In this document: piece by piece, positions 34,374 to 42,904 of the stretch | How positions within the stretch are numbered: position 1 is the stretch's first letter | How the letters are laid out: each line of letters opens with the position of its first letter | From: G001797105 sp964528155 | Lineage (GTDB): Bacteria > Chloroflexota > Anaerolineae > Anaerolineales > E44-bin32 | Reading direction: 5' to 3' | NCBI GenBank assembly: GCA_964528155.1 | Contig: CAZGRL010000009.1 | Coordinates: forward strand, 1 to 64,000 | Length of the DNA stretch: 64,000 nt | Translations under genes and position numbers: made by a program | The notes under the pieces: generated by a model | The model's database searches: none | The model's input: the letters and a program-made list of their open reading frames with translations, nothing else | What the model was told of the DNA's origin: nothing

Positions 34374-35789
34374 CTAGCCTCGATCCCGACTGTGGCGACG
34401 CTTGATCGCCGTAACATCTTCTTCGCCCATCTCAGGCAACACCTGAGTCTGGTCGATCCCCAGGGCCCGTTCCTGGGCAGCCCTCCAGGCCTCGAGGCGG
34501 GCCTTGGCTTCGGCTTCGTAGCCCTCTTCAGAAGGATTGTAGAAATAAGTTCCCAGCAACGATTGCGGCAAGTACTGTTGGCCGGCATGATGCCCAGGGA
34601 GTTCGTGCGGATAGACGTATCCCTTGCCGTGGCCGAGAGCGGCCGCATCACGGTTGGCATCTTTCAAGTGATCGGGGACCTCGATGATCCCCTCCTCCTC
34701 AACCTTCTGATAGGCCTTAAAGTAGGCTGTCGCCGAGTTGGATTTGGGGGCCGTTGACAGATACAGCGTCGCTTCGACAAGCGGATAGACCCCCTCGGGC
34801 ATGCCGACGAACTCGAAGGACTGCATCGCCGAGGCCGCGACCACCAGGCCGAGCGGGTCTGCCAGACCGATGTCTTCCGACGCCAGGATGAGCAGGCGGC
34901 GCAGGATGAAGCGAGGCGATTCGCCGGCGTAGAGCATCTTGGCCAGCCAGTACAGCGCCGCGTCGGGATCCGAGCCTCGCACCGATTTGATAAACGCCGA
35001 GATGGTGTCGTAATGCGCGTCGCCGTCCTTGTCGTAGAGCACGGCCCGACGCTGGATGGACTCCTGTGCGACGTCGAGGCTGACGTGGATCACGTCCCCG
35101 TCTTCGGTCGGCGTCGTCTCGACCGCCAGCTCCAATGCATTCAGCGCGTTGCGCGCGTCCCCTCCGGCGACCTGGATCAAGTGGGCCAGGGCATTGTCGT
35201 CAAGCCGCACTTTGCGGTCGGCGTAGCCGTGCTCTGGGTCGGCGATCGCGTTCAGGATGATCTGGCGAATGTCGTCATCCCCAAGCGGCCGAAGCTGGAA
35301 CACCCGCGAGCGAGAAACCAATGCGCCGATGACTTCGAAGTATGGGTTCTGAGTCGTGGCCCCGATGAGCGTGATCGTCCCGTTTTCGACATGTGGCAGC
35401 AACGCGTCTTGCTGAGCTCGATTCCAGCGATGGACCTCGTCGACGAATAAGATCGTACGTTTGTGATAGAGACGACGTCGTTCGATCGCCTCATCGATGA
35501 CTCTACGCAGTTCGGGTTTTCCGGCGAGCACGGCGGAGATTGTCTCGAAGTGAGACTGTGTCGAGTTGGCGATGATCATTGCCAGGGTTGTCTTGCCAGT
35601 TCCCGGCGGGCCCCAAAGGATGATGGATGAGAACAGGCGATCGGACTCGATCGCCCGTCGCAGCAGTCGACCCGGGCCGACGATATCCTCCTGGCCGTAG
35701 AACTGATCCAACGTGCGCGGGCGCATCCGTGCGGCCAGTGGTGCTTCTTGGCGAAGGCGTTGACTCAAATCGAAGTCGAAGAGGTCCAT
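34374..35789 (-). CDS. rarA: Replication-associated recombination protein A (AAA ATPase)
   Basis: A 471-residue RarA/MgsA/WRNIP1 protein. Walker A is GPPGTGKT (about 59-66), Walker B is ILFVDEVHRWN and sensor 1 is IGATTQNP. The central AAA lid has GGDARNALNALE. The C-terminal part (SFIKSVRGSDPDAALYWLAKML, ILRRLLILASEDIGLADP) is the tetramerisation region. RarA acts on stalled forks and single-stranded DNA with SSB. No LexA box is seen upstream. It begins 60 bases before the phosphatase triad on the same strand. Confidence 0.94.
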   Translation of the reverse strand: MDLFDFDLSQRLRQEAPLAARMRPRTLDQFYGQEDIVGPGRLLRRAIESDRLFSSIILWGPPGTGKTTLAMIIANSTQSHFETISAVLAGKPELRRVIDEAIERRRLYHKRTILFVDEVHRWNRAQQDALLPHVENGTITLIGATTQNPYFEVIGALVSRSRVFQLRPLGDDDIRQIILNAIADPEHGYADRKVRLDDNALAHLIQVAGGDARNALNALELAVETTPTEDGDVIHVSLDVAQESIQRRAVLYDKDGDAHYDTISAFIKSVRGSDPDAALYWLAKMLYAGESPRFILRRLLILASEDIGLADPLGLVVAASAMQSFEFVGMPEGVYPLVEATLYLSTAPKSNSATAYFKAYQKVEEEGIIEVPDHLKDANRDAAALGHGKGYVYPHELPGHHAGQQYLPQSLLGTYFYNPSEEGYEAEAKARLEAWRAAQERALGIDQTQVLPEMGEEDVTAIKRRHSRDRG

Positions 35790-36099
35790 CGAGGCGATTC
35801 TACCATTGCGGGATTCGCCCTTCTATTCCATGGTGGTCTGATCGATCCGCATGTTGGCGTGTCCTCCAATGTCCAGTTCCATACCCGTCTCGCAAGCAGA
35901 AGCTCTTGCCCCCACCCCCATTCCCCCTCCCCCGGCTTGTCGCGGTCAGGTCCATTCGGGCTCGCAGCCGGGGGAGGGGGATAAGGAGGTAGCGGGGCAG
36001 GGCCCAGCTTTGCTGGGCCCTGCCCCGCTACCTCCTAGCTTTCCGTTGAGGGAGAGTCCGTAGAGTGGCCGGACGCCGTGCCGGTCTGGTGGCGGTCAT
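35790..36099. other. Intergenic region with two nested hairpin repeats
   Basis: No gene is seen. It lies between the EamA gene end and the rarA start, both on the minus strand. It holds a 15-bp inverted repeat (35923-35937 with 35966-35980) and a perfect 24-bp-stem hairpin (35985-36035). Confidence 0.7.
35985..36035. repeat. Perfect hairpin, 24-bp stem with 3-base loop
   Basis: Arms 35985-36008 and 36012-36035 are exact reverse complements around TTT. No T run follows on either side, so a plain intrinsic terminator is unlikely. It may still end or stabilise the EamA message. Confidence 0.75.
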
Positions 36100-37020
36100 C
36101 TATGTCATGCGAGCCACGCGCGAGCGGTGGATCAATACGATCCCGACCAGCACAGCGGCACCGCCTAGCCATTGCCCGGGGGCCAGGTTCTCCCCCAGCA
36201 ATGGAATAGCCAGGATCGCCGTGAGAACCGGCTGTCCAACCATCGTCGGAGAGACAAACGACGCCGGCAGGTGCCCGAGGGCGTAGGAAATCGCCACGTA
36301 ACCTACCACCTGCGAGACCAGCGCCATTCCCAGAAATGCCAGCCACGTCTGGGAAGGGTAGTCCGTCAGAGAGAAACCCATGGCCAGGCTGATCCCCAAA
36401 AGGGTGATCGTCGAGGCTGCTCCGGCGACCCAAACGTATTCGATCGGACCCAGTGACGCCCGCCCCCGCTGGGTGCAAATGTAGTAACCGGCGTAGAAAA
36501 CGCCCGCTCCCCACGCGAGCGCGTCACCCCAACTCAGGTTGAGCCCCTCGGCGTAGTCCACACCGAGCACAGCCGCCGCACCGACGAGGGTGATCGCCAG
36601 ACCCAACCAGAATCTGCCGGTCAGCCGTTCCCTGAAGATCCACAGCCCGGCCAGGGCGACCCAGATCGGTGCTGTGTTAGAAAAGAGGGTCGCCGTGGCT
36701 GCGGTTGTCAGATTGATGGCGGTGTTCCACAAGGCCAGGTCGAGCGACAAGAACACACCGCCGAACACAGCCCACCGAACGCCTGGCGAGGCGGATAGAC
36801 CCTGCCGGGCCATGGGGCGCGCCATGATCGGGGTGATCAGCGCCGTCGCAATGGCCATGCGATACAGTCCGGTTACAGGCCCCGGGGCGGCTGCCCAGCG
36901 GACGAAGATTGCCGAGAACCCCAGCCCCAGGACCCCGACACCCATCGCCAGGTAGGGCAGAGCCGCTTTGCGAGATCGCATCAGGTGATCGACTGTCGCA
37001 CTGGGCCGGAGTGCAGGCAA
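36100..37020 (-). CDS. EamA-family (DMT) transporter
   Basis: A 306-residue protein of the drug/metabolite transporter superfamily. Ten hydrophobic segments fall into two EamA repeats, each ending in a pattern like GxxWxGxAxxLxG (FWLGLAITLVGAAAVLG; GQWLGGAAVLVGIVLI). The substrate is unknown. The start may instead be the ATG at residue 14. It is unrelated in sequence detail to the second EamA gene near the right end. Confidence 0.85.
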   Translation of the reverse strand: MPALRPSATVDHLMRSRKAALPYLAMGVGVLGLGFSAIFVRWAAAPGPVTGLYRMAIATALITPIMARPMARQGLSASPGVRWAVFGGVFLSLDLALWNTAINLTTAATATLFSNTAPIWVALAGLWIFRERLTGRFWLGLAITLVGAAAVLGVDYAEGLNLSWGDALAWGAGVFYAGYYICTQRGRASLGPIEYVWVAGAASTITLLGISLAMGFSLTDYPSQTWLAFLGMALVSQVVGYVAISYALGHLPASFVSPTMVGQPVLTAILAIPLLGENLAPGQWLGGAAVLVGIVLIHRSRVARMT

Positions 37021-37236
37021 GGACTGTGTTCAGCGAGGGGCATGTCGCCTTCCAAAGGTGACGTGGGGAAGCCGTTCGTGCGTGAGTTCCTGGGTCGTCC
37101 CCCGACAAGAATCCCCCGGCTTGTCTGGGCCGCGTGGTGTCATGCCAAATGACCGACCGATTGTATCATCGGGCCTTCGAACAGACAGACGCTCCGTGGG
37201 GGACGACTGCAGAAACGTGCTGCAGGACGACTATGT

Positions 37237-37242
37237 TACAAT
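37237..37242 (+). promoter_or_regulatory. Possible -10 element (TACAAT) of the FKBP gene
   Basis: TACAAT lies 57 bases before the FKBP start. The -35 position (AACGTG) is a poor match, so only the -10 is proposed. Confidence 0.35.
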
Positions 37243-37298
37243 GCGTCGCCTGTCTGGGTTCGCGGCATGAGAGACAGGCGCCGGAAGGAGATGGGCTG

Positions 37299-37784
37299 AT
37301 GAGCGAAGCGTCGGTGCAGGATGACCTTGTCATAAGCCTGGATTACACCCTGCGAGTGGAGGGTGATGTTTTGGACACCTCTTCCGGCGACGAGCCGATC
37401 CAGTTCATTCAGGGACGCGGTCACATCATCCCCGGCCTCGAGAAGGCGCTGTACGGGATGAAGACCGGCGACGAGAAAGAAGTCGTCCTACAACCCGAGG
37501 ACGCCTACGGGGAGTACGATCCGGATGCCCGAATGACAGTCGATCGAGCCCATGTCTTGGAAGACGGCGAACTTGCCATCGATGAGGAGATCGAGATCGA
37601 GGACGAAGGTGGCAATGTGAGCCTGGCGCGCATCATCGGCATCGACGGTGACCAGATCATGCTGGACTTCAACCATCCTCTGGCCGGCAGGGTGTTGGCA
37701 TTCACCGTCACCGTCGTCGATCTGCGCCCCGCGGCGGAAGATGAGTTAGCCCACGGTCATGTGCACGGCCCGCACGGTCACTGA
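37299..37784 (+). CDS. FKBP-type peptidyl-prolyl isomerase, SlyD-like
   Basis: A 161-residue protein. The ATG at 37299 has GGAAGGAG nine bases upstream; the longer frame upstream is not supported. The split FKBP domain (VISLDYTLRVEGDVLDTS, then GRGHIIPGLEKALYGMKTGDEKEVVLQPEDAYGEYD) contains an inserted flap between about 75 and 130 (DGDQIMLDFNHPLAG), as in SlyD. The His-rich tail HGHVHGPHGH could bind nickel or zinc. It would act as a cytoplasmic folding helper. The maf gene follows after 52 bases. Confidence 0.9.
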   Translation: MSEASVQDDLVISLDYTLRVEGDVLDTSSGDEPIQFIQGRGHIIPGLEKALYGMKTGDEKEVVLQPEDAYGEYDPDARMTVDRAHVLEDGELAIDEEIEIEDEGGNVSLARIIGIDGDQIMLDFNHPLAGRVLAFTVTVVDLRPAAEDELAHGHVHGPHGH

Positions 37785-37836
37785 CGAGATCCCTGCTCCC
37801 CAGAAAGACACCCGGCTCCCTCCCGAAGATGCCTCC

Positions 37837-38487
37837 ATGAGTCTGGCCTCGGCATCACCTCGGCGTGCGGAGCTTATGGCGCTGACCGGAATCGCCTTCG
37901 AGGCCTCGGCGGCGGACGTCGACGAAGCTCCGCTGCCGGGCGAATCTCCGGAAGCACTCGTTCGTAGACTGGCACAGGCGAAAGCGGTTCGTGCCGCGGC
38001 TGTGACGAGCGGACCGCTGGTGATCGCTGCCGACACGGAGGTGGTGCTCGACGGGCGGATCCTGGGCAAGCCTTCGGATCGGGCGCAGGCGGCGCAAATG
38101 CTCACCAGCCTTCGGGGGCGGGAGCATCGGGTGATCACGGCCGTCGTCGTCCTCGAACGAAGCACAGGACACTCCCTCAGCGACATTTGCGAAACTCACG
38201 TCATGATGCGTCGCTACGAAGAGGTGGAGCTGCGCGCCTATGTCGAGACTGACGCGCCGCTGGACAAGGCCGGCGGCTATGGAATCCAGGATCAGGATTT
38301 CAATCCCGTCGAAGTGCATGCTATGAAGGAATGCTATGCCAACGTCATGGGCCTGCCGCTCTGTCACCTGACGCGCCTGCTCCGACGCCTGGGGCATGGG
38401 CCGACGGTCGACATCCCTCAGGTGTGTCGGCAGCACACAGGTTTCGCATGCACTGTTTTCTCCACGATCTTGCAGGAGTCGGCGTGA
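37837..38487 (+). CDS. maf: Maf-type nucleoside triphosphate pyrophosphatase
   Basis: A 216-residue protein from the ATG at 37837. This start gives the standard N-terminus SLASASPRRAELM; an earlier in-frame ATG at 37759 would overlap the FKBP gene. Maf proteins hydrolyse dTTP/UTP or modified nucleotides. Family motifs are SASPRR, ADTEVVLDGRILGKPSD and DKAGGYGIQ. The last about 30 residues are longer than usual. The stop overlaps the PBP start as GTGA, so the two are translationally coupled, a pairing that fits a cell-division setting. Confidence 0.88.
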   Translation: MSLASASPRRAELMALTGIAFEASAADVDEAPLPGESPEALVRRLAQAKAVRAAAVTSGPLVIAADTEVVLDGRILGKPSDRAQAAQMLTSLRGREHRVITAVVVLERSTGHSLSDICETHVMMRRYEEVELRAYVETDAPLDKAGGYGIQDQDFNPVEVHAMKECYANVMGLPLCHLTRLLRRLGHGPTVDIPQVCRQHTGFACTVFSTILQESA

Positions 38488-40739
38488 GACGAGGTAGTTT
38501 GCTTCTGTTGGCCTTCATCCTGGCGGGGTGTGCCTTGCTGCCGGGGTCGCAATCGGGTACTCCATCCCCGACCCAACCACTACCCACGCCCGTCGTCAAC
38601 ACGGTCGCCGCGCCGGATCCCGAGATCGCCATGCGACAATACCTGGACGCGTGGGTTGGCGGGGACTATGACACGATGTACGACATGCTTACACCGCTGT
38701 CTCAAGACGCCATGACGCCGGACGACTTCAAACAGGCCTACCAGGAAGTCGTTCGCTCGGCGGCCATTGATGGTGTGAGCTACCAGATCGTATCCTCCTT
38801 GATGAGTCCGCAAGCTGCTCAGGTCCGATATCAGGTGACACTTGACAGCGCCGTTGTCGGCGAGATCACGCGTGAGACCGTGGCTGATCTGAAGCGGGTC
38901 GATGATCAATGGAAAATCGCCTGGTCGAGCGCCACGATTCTTCCTGAGCTGACCGGGCAGAACGAACTCTACATGCAGTTGGCCACTCTGACTCGCGCCA
39001 ACATCTACGATCGCAACGGCCTTGGTCTGGTCACGCAGTCTCAAGCCGTAGCCATGTGGATCGTTCCCAATCAAATCGGCGATGAGGATGCCGAGACGGC
39101 CATGCTGTCGGTTTTGAGCCGGCTGCTCGACCGCAGGCCGGAAGAAATCCAGGCGGACTACGAGCCGTTCCGCGACACTGACTTTTTCATCCCGCTAGGC
39201 GAAGTCTCCCTGGACGACTTCCAACGTTTCGAGGGGACGTTGTCTGCCGTCGGCGGAGTGCAGTGGCGGATCTATGACACGCGTTTCTATGGATCAGGCG
39301 GATTGGCGCCGCAAAGTGTCGGTTACGTCGGGCAAATCCAGCAGCAGGATCTCGATACCTATCTCGCCCGCGGCTACCAGGTCGATGATTTCGTAGGACA
39401 GACGGGGCTTGAGCGCGCCTTCGAGGCCGACCTGCGCGGGACACCGGGCGGGACGTTGTATGTAGTCGATCCCGAGGGGAACATCATCGAGAAACTGGGC
39501 GAGCGCGATCCCACTCCACCGCAGGCGGTCTACACAACCCTCGATCGAGATCTGCAGCGCCAGGCCCAGCAGGCTATCGCCGGTTTCAACGGCGCTATCG
39601 TCGTGCTCGAAAGGGACACTGGCGCGGTTCGGGCCATTGTGTCGTCGCCGGGTTTCGATCCGAACCTGTTCGACACGGCCAATCCCAACTGGCAGTACGG
39701 CCTGAACGACGTGCTCAACGACCCGAACCAGCCGTTGCTCAACCGGGCGACAAGCGGGACGTATCCTTTGGGGTCGGTCTTCAAGCTCATCACGATGTCG
39801 GCGGCGCTCGAGTCGGGTGTCTATACCCCTGATTCGACGTACGTCTGCAACGGTTTCTTCACGGAATTGCCAGGGCTGACCTTGCAGGACTGGACCGTCG
39901 ATCATGAGCTCCCCGCCCACGGCGAGCTCAACCTGATGGAGGGGCTCGAGCGATCGTGCAACCCGTTCTTCTGGCACATCGGGCTTGATCTGTTCAATCA
40001 AGGGTTCACGACCGCCCTTCCGGATATGGCGAAGAAGTTCGGCCTCGGCCAGAACACCGGGATCGAAATCGGAGACAACGCCGGTTTGGTGCCGGATCCG
40101 GAGACCAAGCTCTCCCGTACAGGTGAGGATTGGGCCGGCAGGGATGCCGTTCAACTGGCGATCGGTCAGAGTTTCCTCCAGGTGACGCCGCTCCAGGTGG
40201 CTCGCTTCGTGGCGGCTATCGGAAACGGGGGCACCCTGTACCGGCCGCAAATGGTCGATCGCATTCAATCGGCAGAGGGCGAGGTCAGCCACACCTTCAG
40301 CCCTATCGTTGACGGAACCCTTCCGCTGAAACCGGAGAATCTGAAGTCGCTGCAGGACGCGATGTTCCTGGTGACAAGTGCCCCGAATGGCACGGCCAGT
40401 CGAACATTGCGATACCCAACGACGTTTCCGATCCGTGTGCACGGGAAGACGGGAACGGCGGAGAGCGGTCAGGAGAATCCACATGCGTGGTTCGTCGGCT
40501 ACACGGATGAAAACCGTGCCGACAAACCTGATCTGGCGATTGCGGTGCTTGTCGAATACCAGGGTGAGGGTTCCGAGTGGGCAGCGCCGATCTTTCGGCG
40601 CGTCGTGGAGGATTACTTCTACGGACAGCCGTACCGCCGATATCCGTGGGAGTCGGGGATCGGTGTGCCGGCTACGCCCACACCCACGCCCGGACCGGAG
40701 GATCAAGCTCCCCCGGAGGAAGCGACGCCTGCGCCCTAG
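38484..40739 (+). CDS. Class B penicillin-binding protein (transpeptidase) lipoprotein
   Basis: A 751-residue protein. The GTG at 38484 is chosen because AGGAG ends five bases upstream and it overlaps the maf stop; it also places a signal peptide at the N-terminus. The lipobox LAGC puts Cys16 at the membrane anchor. An NTF2-like MecA_N domain (about 45-145) precedes a PBP dimerisation region (about 160-360). The transpeptidase domain has Ser431-V-F-Lys434, Ser491-C-Asn493 and Lys655-T-G. The C-terminus is a Pro/Thr tail. It crosslinks peptidoglycan outside the membrane. MecA_N-type PBPs are often beta-lactam tolerant, but nothing here proves that. Confidence 0.9.
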   Translation: MRRGSLLLLAFILAGCALLPGSQSGTPSPTQPLPTPVVNTVAAPDPEIAMRQYLDAWVGGDYDTMYDMLTPLSQDAMTPDDFKQAYQEVVRSAAIDGVSYQIVSSLMSPQAAQVRYQVTLDSAVVGEITRETVADLKRVDDQWKIAWSSATILPELTGQNELYMQLATLTRANIYDRNGLGLVTQSQAVAMWIVPNQIGDEDAETAMLSVLSRLLDRRPEEIQADYEPFRDTDFFIPLGEVSLDDFQRFEGTLSAVGGVQWRIYDTRFYGSGGLAPQSVGYVGQIQQQDLDTYLARGYQVDDFVGQTGLERAFEADLRGTPGGTLYVVDPEGNIIEKLGERDPTPPQAVYTTLDRDLQRQAQQAIAGFNGAIVVLERDTGAVRAIVSSPGFDPNLFDTANPNWQYGLNDVLNDPNQPLLNRATSGTYPLGSVFKLITMSAALESGVYTPDSTYVCNGFFTELPGLTLQDWTVDHELPAHGELNLMEGLERSCNPFFWHIGLDLFNQGFTTALPDMAKKFGLGQNTGIEIGDNAGLVPDPETKLSRTGEDWAGRDAVQLAIGQSFLQVTPLQVARFVAAIGNGGTLYRPQMVDRIQSAEGEVSHTFSPIVDGTLPLKPENLKSLQDAMFLVTSAPNGTASRTLRYPTTFPIRVHGKTGTAESGQENPHAWFVGYTDENRADKPDLAIAVLVEYQGEGSEWAAPIFRRVVEDYFYGQPYRRYPWESGIGVPATPTPTPGPEDQAPPEEATPAP

Positions 40740-40760
40740 TATCACTCCGGAGCATTCGGC

Positions 40761-41741
40761 TTGGGAGAAACTACGCGAGACCCTTCGGATCTTTCTCGTT
40801 CTTCGACCGCCGACCAGACTGCCATCCCGGGTCTGATCATACGAGCCCAGTCCGGCTTTTTCGAAGTCGAGACATCGCGCGGTCCGGTCACTGCAACGCT
40901 GCGCGGGCGCATCAAAGAAAAGCGTCAGGAGACCGACCTGGCGGCCATCGGTGACAGAGTCCAGGTCCGCATTCTTGAGGATGGGAGCGGCCTGATCGAC
41001 TCAGTGGAAGAGAGAAAGCGTGTCCTGTCTCGGCGAGCGCCCGGACGACAGATCGAACAAGTCATCGTGGCCAACCCGGATCAGGCGCTGTTCGTCTTTG
41101 CCGCTGCCGAACCGAATCCCAACTTCCGAATGCTCGACCGATTCCTGGTCGTGGCAGAACGCGAAGATATACCGGCGATGATCTGCGTCAATAAGATGGA
41201 TCTTGTGGAGACCAGGTCGGCCAAGGCCGAGTTCGGAGAGTATCAGGCGCTCGGATATCCCGTGTACTACACCTCCGCCAAGACCGGAAAGGGAATCCGG
41301 AAACTGCGCAAGCAGCTCATCGGCCGGCTGACCGTATTGGCGGGGCCGTCAGGGGCGGGGAAATCGAGCATTCTGAACGCCCTCAATCCGGCCCTGCGAC
41401 TCCCCACCGGAGAGGTTCAGGAGGCATCGGGCAAAGGCACGCACACCACGGTCTACTCTCAACTCATACCCGTCCGGGGCGGGGGCTACGTGGCCGACAC
41501 ACCGGGGCTCAAGGCGCTGGCGATGTGGGACATCGAGCCGAGTGAACTGGACGCCTATTTCCCTGAGATGAGAGGGCTGGTGGCGGAGTGCGATTTTAGC
41601 GACTGCACGCACATTCACGAGCCTGGCTGCGCCGTCCTGGAGGCCGTGAACGGCGGGCGGATCAGCCCTGAGCGCTATAATTCATACCGGCGTATCCGCC
41701 TGGGAGAACTCGACGGAGGCCCCACGGATGAGTCCAGGTAG
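40761..41741 (+). CDS. rsgA: Ribosome small-subunit GTPase RsgA
   Basis: A 326-residue circularly permuted GTPase that helps the final maturation of the 30S subunit. An OB-fold (about 25-95) is followed by G4 NKMD, G5 TSAK, G1 GPSGAGKSS and G3 DTPG in permuted order. The C-terminal zinc site is CDFSDCTHIHEPGC. The start is TTG at 40761 with CCGGAG eight bases upstream; no better start is in frame before the OB-fold. It follows the PBP gene by 21 bases. Confidence 0.92.
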   Translation: MGETTRDPSDLSRSSTADQTAIPGLIIRAQSGFFEVETSRGPVTATLRGRIKEKRQETDLAAIGDRVQVRILEDGSGLIDSVEERKRVLSRRAPGRQIEQVIVANPDQALFVFAAAEPNPNFRMLDRFLVVAEREDIPAMICVNKMDLVETRSAKAEFGEYQALGYPVYYTSAKTGKGIRKLRKQLIGRLTVLAGPSGAGKSSILNALNPALRLPTGEVQEASGKGTHTTVYSQLIPVRGGGYVADTPGLKALAMWDIEPSELDAYFPEMRGLVAECDFSDCTHIHEPGCAVLEAVNGGRISPERYNSYRRIRLGELDGGPTDESR

Positions 41742-41834
41742 TACTCTGGTCCGGGTTGCGTTCGTTGACATAAATATCTAAGCTTGGGGCGATTCGGCTT
41801 GTCCGAAACGCTTGAACGTACTTACAGGGTGGAA

Positions 41835-42797
41835 ATGCGCCGTTTTGCCAGCATTCTGATCGCCGGCTTGGCCCTGGCGAGCCTGGCGTCGACGGCCTGG
41901 GCCCAGGGGCCGGCGCCTGGGCGCTACTTCCCCGAGACCGGTCACAGCCTGGATGCCCGCTTCGTGGATTACTACGACCTGCACGGTGGTCTGGCCATCC
42001 TCGGCTATCCGATCACCGATGCCTTCATCGACCCCAGCAGCGGCTGGGTGATCCAATACTTCCAGAACGCGCGCATCGAACTGGTCCCGGACCCCGGCAC
42101 CAATACCCTGGAGCCGAAGCTCAGCCCGCTGGGTGAGTGGATGGGAGGCTGGGATCCGGTTCTCGTTGACGGACAGAGCCCGCTTGGTGCGGGTGCGGGT
42201 TGTCGCTTCTACCCCGAATCGGGCCATAAAGTCTGTCATGCCTTCCTCGATTTCTATGACGCTCACGGCGGGCCGTCGACTTTTGGGTTTCCCATCTCGG
42301 AGTTCAAGTTGGAGAACGAGCGGATCGTCCAGTACTTCCAGGGTTTCAGACTGGACTGGTACCCGGACTCGCGTGATGGCGCCCCGGTGAAGATCGCCGC
42401 GCTCGGTCGACTGCATTTTGGTGCCATGGGGTACGACAGCGTCCTCCTGCGTCCTAATCTGCCCAGCAACATGCTTCTGTATCGGGTGGTCGAACTGCAC
42501 CCGCAGGCCTCGGTCGATCGGGCGCTGGTCGGAGCGACCGACACCCAACGCGTGTTCGTCGTCGTGCGTGATCAAAACGCCAACCCCGTCAGTGGGGCGG
42601 CGGTGACCCTGATTGCACACTTCTCGGACGGTGAGCAGACCATCGTCATGCCGCAAACAGACGAGCGCGGCGTCAGTCAGGTTGAGTTGAGCTTCCAGGA
42701 CGAAAAGAGGGGGACGAACGTCGACCTCGAGCTGTGGGCTGTCTGGCGGGGGGAGTTGCAGGCGGTTACGCGGGATTCGTTTCGGATTTGGTGGTAG
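41835..42797 (+). CDS. Secreted LGFP-like repeat protein with Ig-like domain
   Basis: A 320-residue protein from the ATG at 41835. An upstream in-frame ATG at 41784 would put 17 residues before the signal peptide. The signal peptide ends near ASTAWAQ. Two repeats of about 100 residues follow, each with (R/C)(Y/F)(F/Y)PE(T/S)GH, LDxYDxHGG and YFQ(N/G)xRxxxxP; the GYPI and GFPI turns resemble LGFP repeats that bind cell-wall sugars. The last about 100 residues look like a bacterial Ig-like domain. It should be extracellular. The function is unknown. Confidence 0.75.
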   Translation: MRRFASILIAGLALASLASTAWAQGPAPGRYFPETGHSLDARFVDYYDLHGGLAILGYPITDAFIDPSSGWVIQYFQNARIELVPDPGTNTLEPKLSPLGEWMGGWDPVLVDGQSPLGAGAGCRFYPESGHKVCHAFLDFYDAHGGPSTFGFPISEFKLENERIVQYFQGFRLDWYPDSRDGAPVKIAALGRLHFGAMGYDSVLLRPNLPSNMLLYRVVELHPQASVDRALVGATDTQRVFVVVRDQNANPVSGAAVTLIAHFSDGEQTIVMPQTDERGVSQVELSFQDEKRGTNVDLELWAVWRGELQAVTRDSFRIWW

Positions 42798-42826
42798 CAC
42801 CCCGGGTATTGTTCTAGCGTTGAAGG

Positions 42827-42892
42827 ACGTGAAATGTAAAACGTGAAACGTGAAAGGCGCTCTTCACGTTTCACGCATCACGTTTCACGTTT
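42827..42892. repeat. Palindromic array of the heptamer ACGTGAA
   Basis: ACGTGAA-type units run in one direction to about 42855 and then in the opposite direction. The perfect 13-base arms are 42842-42854 and 42863-42875. It lies between two convergent genes and may form a hairpin terminator. Similar heptamer hairpins are common between genes in Chloroflexota genomes, from general knowledge. Confidence 0.7.
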
Positions 42893-42904
42893 GCGTGGTA
42901 GTGT

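Noticed and set aside
39294..40745. Minus-strand frame of 483 codons opposite the PBP
   Set aside because: The plus strand carries the SxxK, SxN and KTG motifs; this is its shadow.
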